Shown here: positions 42,601 to 54,600 of the stretch, one piece after another
Position numbering within the stretch: position 1 is the first letter of the stretch
How the letters are laid out: every line of letters starts with the position of its first letter
Source: Ligustrum vulgare
Lineage: Eukaryota; Streptophyta; Magnoliopsida; Lamiales; Oleaceae
Direction of reading: 5' to 3'
Length of the DNA stretch: 64,000 nucleotides
Assembly: GCA_963555705.1 (NCBI GenBank)
Contig: OY743172.1
Location: forward strand, 19,281,446 to 19,345,445
Made by a program: the position numbers and the translations under genes
Notes under the pieces: model-generated
What the model saw: only the letters and a program-made list of their open reading frames with translations
The model's database searches: none
What the model was told of the DNA's origin: nothing

Positions 42601-45600
42601 CTATTTGTTATTTAATAATAACTTTGAGTTAAATAAAGAAAAATGACCATGGTAGAGTGTCGATATCTGGCATGTCCGACGTGTCTGTCTGACATGTAAA
42701 TTCTATTGGCTTTTTTATTCGGTGTGCTTTTGCAGATTGGGAAAACAAAGGTGTTTCTAAGGGCTGGTCAGATGGCAGAACTGGATGCTCGCAGGACTGT
42801 GGTGTTGGGAAGATCTGCAAACATTATCCAGAGGAAAATCCGTTCTTACATTGCTCGAAAAAGTTTTACGTTGTTGCGTCGCTCAGCAATTCATATTCAA
42901 TCAGTGTGCAGAGGTACTTAATTCTATTAAGATTTACTTTTTATATGACAATGGAGGCACTTTAAAACCTTATATATTAAGCTTCCTTGGTGGTTTTCCT
43001 CTTTATTGCGTGCAGGAGAAATTACTCGGAAAGTTTATGAGGGCATGCGCAGAGAAGCTTCTTGTCTGAAGATTCAGAGAGATTTACGGATGCATCTTGC
43101 TAGGAAAGCATATAAAGAGTTGTGCTCATCTGCTATTTCAGTTCAGACAGGAATGCGTGGGATAGCTGCACGGAATGAACTTCGCTTTAGAAGGAAGACA
43201 AGTGCAGCCATTTTAATCCAGGTAAGACACCTTAGAAAATCATAATTTTTCTTCCTAGAATGTGGTCTGTTGGTCAAGGAAATTTTTTTTTCTACTCTAG
43301 AACTGTCACGGTTCCCATTGCAAGGTGTGAGATTCGTTCCACATCAAAAGTATGTGCTTTCAATGTGGGGTTTATAACCTCTTGGGCACCCACCCTCCCC
43401 TCAATAGCTAGCTTTTGATGGTGAGTTCTACCCAAGGAGTTGTAACATTGGTTCCTATTGCAAAGTGTGGCGGTTTGTCATGGTTCCTATTGCAAAGTGT
43501 GGGACTTGTCCCATATTGAAAGTATGGGCTTTCAATGTGGGGTTTATAACCTCTTGGGCATTCTCGCCTCAATAGCTAGCTTTTGAAGGTGAGTTCTACC
43601 CAGGAAAGAACTTCCTAATTTTAAATTTTGACAACCTGATCTTGTGACTACAGAGTTATTGCCGCAAATTCTTAGCCCTTTCAGAGTATATGAAGCTGAA
43701 AAAAGCTGCAATCACCACACAATGTGCATGGAGGGCAAGAGTTGCACGTAGAGAGCTTCGGAAGCTGAAGACGGTATCCTCCTCCTCCTCCTTTTTTTCC
43801 CTCTCAATCCCTACCTTCATCTCCGATTTTTTTTTTTCTTCCCACCAATTGCAGTTGAAATATGTTAACACTATTCATTATTAGTTATATACGCTACAAT
43901 GTGTTCGGCAACTGCATTTTTTAAATATTGTTTACAATTTACAATTTACACAATTTCTTAAACCACTTTTTAACCACACACATTCTCTCTTCAATTTTTA
44001 ACCACACGTTCTACCTTTAAAAATCAAAAAAGTCAAATGAAAAAAAAAAAAAAAAAAAAAAACTGGCTGCCAAGTTGCCGAACAGTCTGCTAATTATAAC
44101 AATTTTAAAGTTTTTGATGCCTATAGAGTCTCAGCCTTTCTGAAGTGAATGTTTAATGAACTATATTTATATTATTGCTTTAGGATAGTATATTTCAGAA
44201 ATGAGTGTTTTCTTATGACCAGAGATATTGGGAATCCACTAGGTACAATGCTATGTGGCTAAGGCCAGTTTCTTGATCTAGTAGACTTCCCATGTTGATT
44301 TTGTGGATAAATTCCGCCCCCCCAATGTGTTTATATTGTAATGTCAATTGAAAATAGTATATTTGCTGACCCAGACCGAGAAATCTGATTCGTTCTTAAA
44401 AACAACAATGACCAATAATCTAACTGCATAGTTACAACAGAAATTCTTCTTCAGTGTTCATAAATTTTACCTTAAAACAGTTGAATACAATATTTGCTCG
44501 ACAATGTGTAGAAGTGTCAAATTTATGATTCAGTCAACTATCCATTCATTGGAAGACTTTAAATCAATGAGATATTTAGAGCATAAGAGTGAAATAAATC
44601 TTGTATTTAAGTATTGTTGACCCTCTTAGGTACATTCTGGCTCCAGTGGTCCTGAACTAAGATTTTATGGTAACATGGAATTAAGAAGCTTATAAACCAT
44701 ACAAATTTATTTTGCGGAAGGATGAAGTGGAGAATATCCCAAAACTGGCACTTTATATTTCTTTATGGAAAAAATATCTTTATATTTTCAATCCCAATAC
44801 AGGCTGCAAGAGAAACAGGTGCACTTCAAGCTGCCAAGAATAAATTAGAGAAGCAGGTTGAAGAATTGACTTGGAGATTACAGTTGGAGAAAAGAATCAG
44901 GGTAAGTAAATCGTCTGAGCTTTTTATTTTTCAAAAAATGTTTGATTTTTTTTTTTTTTTTTGAAGGGCCTACATTTCTTTTTTCAAGTTTTAGCATGGG
45001 ATTATGCTGTTGCACTGTTGTGATTATGATGTTGTGACTACGAAGCCCCTGTTTGATGCACATTTTAAGGAGAACAATTTTTTGAATACATATTTTTTGG
45101 AAAATGTGTGGTTAAAAAATAGGAAAAAGTTTTGGTTTACGTGCAGAATATTTTATTGTGTAAATGTGATTTAAAATAAGTATGAGAAAAAAGAGGTTTC
45201 ATAAAAAGGGAATCAAAGAGGGGTGAATTAATCTTAAAGTGGTAAAACATGTTGAAAATGTTAGGACAATCAGTAATGAACATTCTGTTAATGGGATCTC
45301 AAAGATCCTACTTTCCTAATATACTTGCGTAAATTAATCCTAATTGTAAGGGATTTGATTGTACATATTATTTCCTAGATTAGAAGATTCAATTGTGCCT
45401 TACTATAGTTAAGTAGTTGTAGTTGTACTATAAATACTAGGGATATAACCTCAATTAAAGCATCGAATAAAATATAGTTTGACATGGTATCAGAGCCTTC
45501 ATAGAATCCTTACGAGTTCTTTGATTTTTGAAGTCATTGAGGATTAAATTTTAATCCGGTGACTGACCTTGGATCTTGGTGCTGATTTCATCAGCTTCTT

Positions 45601-48600
45601 CGTTCGGTAGGCTCATTAGGAAGGGATTCCGATACTTCCTTACACAGTCGGACCGCCTTTACGTGAAAATCAGGGACGCCAGACGCACGGTTAATCTGCA
45701 ACGAACCCTTGCTGCCGGTGATTTACGCTGTCTGGGTTAGGTACTGTTGGTGTTCGACGAGACCTTGCTTCCGGTAATCTGCGCTCTCGGATTCGGTCTG
45801 CGACGAGCCTGGCTGCTTGTGATTACTGCTGTCGGATCGAAATTGGACCTATTTCAGTTGCGGTTTAGGTATCGTCTTTTCAATTGGGCTGTAATACTTG
45901 GGCTGGTTGGTCCGTTTGAGTAGTGGGTAATTGATTTGGACGTGTATGATTTGGGCTGTTTCATTTTTTTTTGGTTTATTGGGTTTTTTAAATTTTCTTG
46001 GAGCTATCATGTCTGGAGAAAATTCGATTGTTCGCTTTAATGGTAAAAATTACTCTACTTGGGAGTTTCAGTTCCGAATGTTTGTTAAGGGTAAAGAATT
46101 ATGGGGCCATGTGGATGGATCATCTCAATCTCCGACAAACCCCAATGAGCTTAGCTCATGGGAGAGCAAGGACGCTCGGATTGTTTCTTGGCTACTGAGT
46201 TCGATTGAGCCACATATGGTCAATAATCTTCGCTCCTTCACGACTGCTAAGGAGATGTGGGATTATCTTCGGCGAATTTATTATCAAGATAATTCCGCAC
46301 GAAAATTTCAATTGGAGTTGGATATTGGAAATTATCGACAAGGAAATATGTCAATTGAACAATTTTATTCGGGTTTTCTTAATCTGTGGAGTGATTATTC
46401 TGGATTAGTACAAGCTAAGATTCCGAAAGATGCATTAGCTGCTTTGCAAGAGGTTCACTCTGAGAGCCAACGTGATCAATTCTTGATGAAGCTACGACCC
46501 GAGTTTGAAAGTGCACGTGCTGGGTTAATTAATCGCAATCCTGTACCCTCCTTGGATGTCTGCTTGGGAGAACTTCTGCGTGAGGAACAACGTCTTGCTT
46601 CACAACTTGAAACCACACAAGACTCCGCCAGTAGTGAGATGGTCAATATAGCCTACGCTGCTCAAGGTAAAGGAAAATTGAAATCACCACCACAATGTTA
46701 CAGTTGCAAGGAATTGGGCCATATTGCAAAACACTGCAACAAGAAATTCTGCAATTATTGCAAAAAGGAAGGTCATATTATTAAAGATTGTCGTGTGCGG
46801 CCTCAGAATCGATTCACACCTGCTTTTCATACTGCAGTTCAACCTACTCGTGTCACTACTAACTCAGATCAGCTGGATGGTTCAAGTTCTTCCTCGGCAC
46901 TCACACCTGAGCATGTTCAACAGATGATTAATTCTGCTCTCTCGGCGCTTGGTCTCCAAGGTAAGAATACATTAGTTACCTCTCCTTGGTTAATTGATTC
47001 CGCGGCTTCTAATCACATGACTAGCAGTCCGAAAGCTCTACATAATATTCGTAAATATGATGGAAAGCAACATATTCAAATAGCCAATGGTAGTACTTTG
47101 CCTATTACCGCAGTTGGAAATTTGGGGACCTCCTTCACTGATGTGTTTGTATCTCCTGATTTATCTGCTAATTTAATTTCTGTTGGACAATTGGTTGAAG
47201 ACAATTGTGCTCTTTATTTTGATCGTCATGGTTGTCGTGTGCAGGATCAAGCGTCGGGGAAGGTGATAGCAAAGGGGCCTAAAGTGGGACGTCTCTTTCC
47301 TCTTCAGTCGTTTTCTATTCCTCGTTCTATTCATGTTGGTTATTCTACTACTGTTACCAATAATGGCCATTTGTGGCATAAGAAATTAGGACATCCAAAT
47401 TCTGTTATTTTGACACATTTAATAAAACATGGTTATTTGAGCAATACAAATGTGTCTTCCTTATCACACGAGACTTTTGATTGTGCATCTTGTAAACTTG
47501 GTAAAAGCAAATCTTTACCATTTCCTTTAAATGGTAATCGGGCTTCTGCGTGTTTTGAAATTATTCATACTGATGTTTGGGGTATGAGTCCCGTTCTTTC
47601 TCATGCTCAATATAGGTACTTTGTTACTTTTATTGACGATTATAGTCGATTCACTTGGATATATTTTCTTCGTTCTAAGGCTGATGTATACTCTATGTTT
47701 CAAAATTTTGTTGCCTATGTCGAAACACAGTTCTCGACATGTATTAAGATCTTACGTTCTGACTCTGGTGGGGAATATATGTCTCGAGATTTTCAATCTT
47801 TTCTACAACAAAAGGGTATCCTTTCCCAACGCTCTTGCCCTTACACTCCCCAACAAAACGGGGTTGCTGAACGTAAGAACCGACACCTTTTGGATGTTGT
47901 TCGTACATTACTTCTTGAATCCTCTGTTCCTTCTAGGTTTTGGGTGGAAGCTCTTTCTACAGCTGTCTACTTAATAAATCGTCTTCCATCCCAAACCCTG
48001 CAGCTTGATTCCCCATATTATCGTTTATTTGGCGTTCCTCCTGATTATAATTCCTTACATCTATTTGGTTGTGTATGCTTTGTTCACTTACCTCCCACTG
48101 AACGTCATAAACTTACTGCCCAATCTGCTCGATGTGCATTTCTTGGATATAGTAATTCTCATAAAGGGTTTGTGTGCTATGATGCAGATGCTAACAAAAT
48201 TCGTATTTCTCGACATGTAGTTTTCTTTGAAAATCACTATTTCTTTCCTTACGCTAACAATTCAGTTTCTTCTTCCATTTCCCTCCCTTCTTTTGATGAT
48301 GTGTCTGGAATGATTAATCGTTTCAAGCCAGGTGTTGTTTATCAGCGTCGTCGCCCATTGCCTCTTGCTATCGCTGATCCGACTCCTGGTCCTATTTTAC
48401 ATGAGCCTCGCCGATCTAATAGAGTTTCTCGACCACCAGACAGGTACGGATTTTCACACTCTGCTCTTCAGGCTACTCTTCATAATACTCCTGTGCCTAG
48501 ATCTTATTCTCAGGCTTCTACTCAAGAGTGTTGGCGACAGGCTATGGCAGACGAACTTCAGGCTCTTCAAGACAATCATACTTGGGATATTGTTCCTTGT

Positions 48601-51600
48601 CCTGTTGGAGTTAAGCCTCTTGGGTGCAAATGGGTTTATACGATTAAGTTACGCGCTGATGGTACTATTGATCGGTATAAAGCTCGTCTGGTTGCGCTTG
48701 GGAATCAACAAGAGTATGGCCTTGATTATGAGGAAACATTCGCTCCCGTGGCCAAAATGACTACTGTTCGCACAATTATGGCCATTGCCATCTCGAAAGG
48801 ATGGTCTCTTCGCCAAATGGATGTTAAGAATGCATTCTTGCACGGTGATCTTACAGAAGAAATATTTATGAGTCCTCCACCTGGCATGTTTTCTTCTTCT
48901 TCTTCAGAGGTTTGTCGCTTAAAGCGATCTTTATATGGTTTGAAACAAGCTCCACGAGCTTGGTTTGAGAAGTTCCGATCTACTCTTCTACATTTCACCT
49001 TTACTCAGAGTCAATACGATTCCTCTCTTTTCTTTCGCACAACTCTTAATGGGATTGTTATACTTCTTGTGTATGTAGACGACATCGTGATCACTGGTTC
49101 TGATTCCCAGTTGATTGAGCAACTCCAACAGCAATTACAATCTTCTTTCCATATGAAAGACCTTGGCCCCTTGCAGTGTTTTCTTGGACTTGAGGTTCAA
49201 CTTTGTCCAACTGGTGCATTTCTACATCAACATAAATATACACAGGAACTGCTCTCATTAGCTGGTCTTCAGGATAGTAATTCTGTTCTTACACCTATGG
49301 AGGTCAATTTGAAACTAAGCAAAGACAGTGGTGATCTCTTATCTGATCCATCAATGTATCGCCAACTGGTGGGCAGCTTGAATTATTTAACTATTACCAG
49401 ACCTGACATTTCATTTGCTGTCCAACAGATTAGTCAATTTATGCAAGCTCCTTGTCAGAACCATTTAGCTGCTGTTCGTCGTCTTCTTCGTTATCTTAAA
49501 GGTACCTCTGGACGTGGTTTGTTCTTCCCATCTAGGACTTCCTTACACTTAGTGGGATTTAGTGATGCAGATTGGGCTGGTTGTATTGATACTCGTCGCT
49601 CTATTACTGGTTGGTGTATGTTTCTTGGTGGTGCTCTTATTTCTTGGAAAAGTAAGAAACAAGCTCGGGTTTCCAAGTCTTCCACCGAGTCGGAATATCG
49701 GGCCATGTCATCAGCTTGCTCTGAAATTTTATGGCTTCGGGGTTTATTGGGAGAAATTGGGATTACACAACCTTCTCCTACTCCTCTTCATGCCGATAAT
49801 ACAAGTGCTATTCAGATTGCTAGTAATCCGGTTTTTCATGAGCGTACTAAGCATATTGAGGTGGATTGTCATTCTATTCGTGAAGCACTTGGACGTCATG
49901 AGATTTCTTTACCTCACATTTCCACAGAAAATCAAACTGCAGATGTGTTTACCAAAGCTTTGTCTCGGCATCGCCATCAATTTATGGTTGACAAATTGAT
50001 GCTTCTTGATCGTCCAGCATCAATTTGAGGGGGGATGTTAATGGGATCTCAAAGATCCTACTTTCCTAATATACTTGCGTAAATTAATCTTAATTGTAAG
50101 GGATTTGATTGTACATATTATTTCCTAGATTAGAAGATTCAATTGTGCCTTACTATAGTTAAGTAGTTGTAGTTGTACTATAAATACTAGGGATATAACC
50201 TCAATTAAAGCATCGAATAAAATATAGTTTGACACATTCAACATGAAAATGACCTTTTATGTCTACAATTCTTCTAAAATTATTTTTGAAGCCATTTCTA
50301 TGACTCCTCATTTTCTTTTCCTTTTTCCTGATCCGTCTCATAGGCTGACATGGAAGAAGCAAAAACTCTAGAAAATGAAAAATTGCAATCAGCCTTGCTA
50401 GATCTGCAACATCAATTCAAGGAAACTAAAGAAATACTCACGAAGGAGCATGAAGCAGCAGAAAGGGCAGTAAAGCAAACTTCTATAATCCTGGAGGTCC
50501 CTGTCATTGACCATGAATTGATGGATAAGCTTAATGCTGAAAATGAAAAACTCAAGGTATGGTGGCGAAATTGACTTACTTTATTGGGGACTTTATGTGA
50601 ACTAAGTGAAATAGATATTATTGAGCAGTTATTCTTGCTGAAACATTCATTTTTATTATTTATTAAGGCTTTGGTTAGCTCTCTAGAAAAGAGAATCGAT
50701 GAAACAGAGAAGAAATATGAAGAGACAAGCAAACTTAGCGAGGAGAGGTTGAAACTGGCTGTGGAGGCAGAATCGAAGATCATTGAGTTGAAGACTGCCA
50801 TGCACACGTTGTACATATTATTTTTTCATTAATAGTTTCTAGTTATAATTGATGTTTAGATTTAATGTTTTAAATCGATTAATTTCTTATCTTTCTGTAC
50901 ATGTAGGCTTGAAGAAAATTTTTCTGACATGGAGTCTGAGAATAAGATTTTCCGTCACAAGACCTTGGTTACTCCTGCTAAACTGTTAGAACATCCATCT
51001 ACTTCAGCAATCAATGTTTGTATTAGAAGAATCCACAATTTTTTTGTCTTCTTTGTCTTCTCTCAATTCTCACGTCATTTCTGTTAACTTATTTATAGGG
51101 ATTGGAAAATGCTCACCACACGGATGAAGTCAAGAGCAATGTACTAATCTCTTTTCAATTAATATGGGTTTAAATTTCATAGAGCAAGTTATCGGATTAT
51201 ACTTTCGTTTATCAATTAGTTGACGAGATTGACTCCTGCAGGAATCACAGAATGTTTTTCCATCGAAGAGTTATGAGACCCTTGATGGAAAACCAAGGAG
51301 ACCTCCAACTGATAGTCAGCACGTGCGTGCTTATATTTCTCATCCTTTAATATTGGTGTAAATTCTAGTCAACTAAACAAAAAAAATTTGTAAACAATGC
51401 TGCAGGAGGATGTTGATACACTCATGGATTGTGTAATGAAAGGCGTAGGCTTCAGTCAAGGCAAGCCCGTTGCAGCTTTCACCATATACAAGTGTCTTCT
51501 GCATTGGAAATCTTTTGAAGCTGAAAGAACAAGTGTATTTGATCGGCTGATTAATATGATCGGTTCGGCCATTGAGGTAATTGGCTGAATTCATATGACA

Positions 51601-54600
51601 TCATTATTCCTTGTCATGTGGGATTGACAGGGACATGTTGCACAAATATGACTTTAGCCTTCAGGAGACATCTTGATGAACTAAATTGCTATTAAAAATC
51701 AAAATTTAACAAACACCCTAGTGAGGGGACTCAAAATGAAAAATTCCAGATTATTCACAACATATGAAGAAATAATGTTATATTAAATAGCTGTGACGTA
51801 GAAGTTTGGCCACTTAGGTGAAGATGCAGGGCCGGTTAAAAGAGACCTTCTCAAACAGTTCATGTAGTGGGAGCTGCAAGCCATATCCATCACATACTTC
51901 ACTTGATGAGCCAAACCATGCACTCCGAAGAACCATGACACTATTTGAGTTTCATAAGCGAGTAGCATAGCATAGAGTTTACCTTGTTGAAACTTGAAAG
52001 TCATGATCAATATTCCTGACTAAACATTACAAACCTACATCCTTGAAGATGACTGAACAGTACATACCCAGGGCCAGCTGCTGTACTTAATAGAAATATC
52101 TCAATCTTGGTTTATAGACACTTGATTGACATGTTCTGTTAATTCTGTGCTGTGATGATATAACCAAAACTAGTTCTCTTCCACATTCTATACTACTAGT
52201 CTCTACTACATACAATGCCTTGAACATATGAGACGTGTTCACGTTATGGGTTTCTTTAGGTACTTTGCATTTTCTTTCCTCTTCTTTTTTGGAATGGATG
52301 AGGGTGGTTTGCGTGTGGGTTGGGGGGGGGGGGGAGGAGGGGATGGTGCTGATGTTATGAGGTCACAGACTTCCTTTCTGGAGTTCACAATATTCTGTGA
52401 TAGAAGGTTGTCTGGCTTCTTTGTAGCTGTTTGGGAAAAAAAATTAACTTGCAGCTGCAAGTAAGCTACGCCTTTAGCTATTGTCAAAGTTAGGAAAGAT
52501 AACCCACTTTTAACTGATTGCAGAATCAAGAAAGCAATGATCATATGGCTTATTGGCTATCAAACACCTCTACATTGCTGTTCTTACTCCAACGAAGTTT
52601 GAGGCCTGGCGGTTCAACTCCAGTTCGTAAACCACAACCTCCCTCATCCCTATTTGAGAGAATGACAATGGTATTTGCATAATTTAACCTTCCCTTGTTT
52701 CAAGATTTTTATTTTTTTTAAACGTGGGTAATTTTATGAAGTTGAATTATGGTGCTATTTATTTGACGATTTATCTATAATCATACTCAGGGATTTCGGT
52801 CATCCCCTTCTACCGTAAACGTTGCTGCAGCGGATCTCGAAACAGTTCGCCAAGTTGAAGCCAAATACCCAGCTCTGCTTTTCAAGCAGCAGCTAACTGC
52901 CTATGTTGAGAAAATTTATGGAATTATTCGAGACAACTCGAAGAAGAAGTTGGGATCAATGCTTGCTTTGTGCATCCAGGTATTCTCCCTGAACTTCCAA
53001 TGTTGTACTTGGGTTTTGGCAAAACATTTAGCTCTTTCATGACTACTCTTGGATTGCTGTTGTCTCGTTTAAGAGGCAATAAATATTCTCAAGCTACAGT
53101 TGGACACCTGAGAGGCAGTTATCCTTTGCTTGCACGCACATACTGTTTTTGCATGTCTGTCATTGCATAACAATCGCAGTATATCTTGTGTGGTAGATGG
53201 TAATTGAGAAGTTAATCAGGAAAACAAGACAAAAATCAGCAATTGTTTAACTTCATTTTTTATATTCTTTTAGTGGGATATGAAAGACATCTCAAGTTTC
53301 TGAATTTTCTGCATTATTAAGAAAGAAAGTAGGCATCCTGAAGTGCAAGAAGATCGAAGGAATTTATTTTCTCTTGGATTAATTGTAGAAGAAAAACAGT
53401 CTTAACTTTTTACGATCTCTAGAAACTATTATGTTTCTCTAAGAAATTCTTGTAGACGTAAACCAAAAACTCTTTCTACGCGATGCATCAGAAAGGCGTT
53501 ATCCTGCGATGAGAACCATTCTCACGTTATTTTAATTTTATGTGTACTATTACTGCCTATAATTGAACTATTCAAAATTTCAAAGAGCCTATGGCTTGAT
53601 GCTTTATTACATCTATTTGTTAGGCACTCCATATCACCGTATTTTACCCCTTTTTGTTATTATATATTATCTTCATTCGGCATTACTTAATTTTCAACAT
53701 TCTGACGACAGTTAATGACCATTATATGGTAAACTAAAATGCAGGCACCAAGAGCCTCTAAAGGTGTTCTGAGATCTGGACGATCCTTCAGTAAAGAATC
53801 TGCAACAAATCACTGGCAGGGAATAATTGAGTGCCTAAACTCTCTTCTCAGCCCCTTAAAAGAAAATTTTGTATGAATCTCATTCACTTCACATTTATAC
53901 CTATCACGTGCTATAAAATGCTGATGCTAGTTGCATTGCCAGGTTCCTCCAATTCTTGTTCAGAAGATGTTTTCTCAAATATTTTCGTATATCAACGTAC
54001 AACTCTTCAGCAGGTGATTCAATTTTTCCTTTTTAATGCTTGTTTGGGAGTTGTTTAAATTATTAACACTTTTGGTCATACCTACTTTGTATCTACGTGT
54101 ATCGTAGGATCCACAAGTACTACCTACTTATTCACGACTCATTTCTCTATGTTGATGATATATAAACATATTATAAACACCTCATAGACAAGCTTTTAGT
54201 TTCTTATAGTGGGAGTCTTACTAATTTTATCAAGTGGATTGACTTTGCAGTCTACTTCTACGTCGTGAGTGTTGTACATTCAGCAATGGGGAGTACGTGA
54301 AGGCAGGCTTGGCTGAGCTAGAGCTGTGGTGCGCCCAAGCAAAAGAAGAGGTAATTAACTTCCGCAGACAGATTTTCTTCCCCCCTTTTCCAACAAAATA
54401 TCTCTGCTTGAAAATCCAAGTTTGAGATATGAATTTTATTAAAATTCAAGAAAGAATTGCAGTGAGCGAGGAGGACATATGAACCTTACCTCTGTTCGAT
54501 ACAATAAATGCAATGCATGAATCTATATACTACTCCCATTACAAATTTACATAGGCTCTACAGAAAAAGACCTTATGCGAAAAACTAAGCTCCACGAACA

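Larger units (their letters stand above)
45286..50234 (+). mobile_element. Intact young Ty1/copia retrotransposon in myosin intron 23
   Basis: The 199-bp LTRs (45286-45484, 50036-50234) differ at a single base. CATTC is duplicated at 45281-45285 and 50235-50239. A perfect initiator-Met primer site starts at 45485, and a purine tract TTGAGGGGGGAT abuts the right LTR. One uninterrupted polyprotein frame fills the interior. The size and short LTRs suggest the Ale/Retrofit type. It lies in the same direction as the myosin gene, so its LTR signals could affect the host transcript. Confidence 0.97.

Noticed and set aside
45931..46008. Earlier ATG (45931) for the intact copia polyprotein
   Set aside because: The extra 26 residues are hydrophobic low-complexity text not seen in copia gag; the ATG at 46009 gives the normal gag N-terminus.
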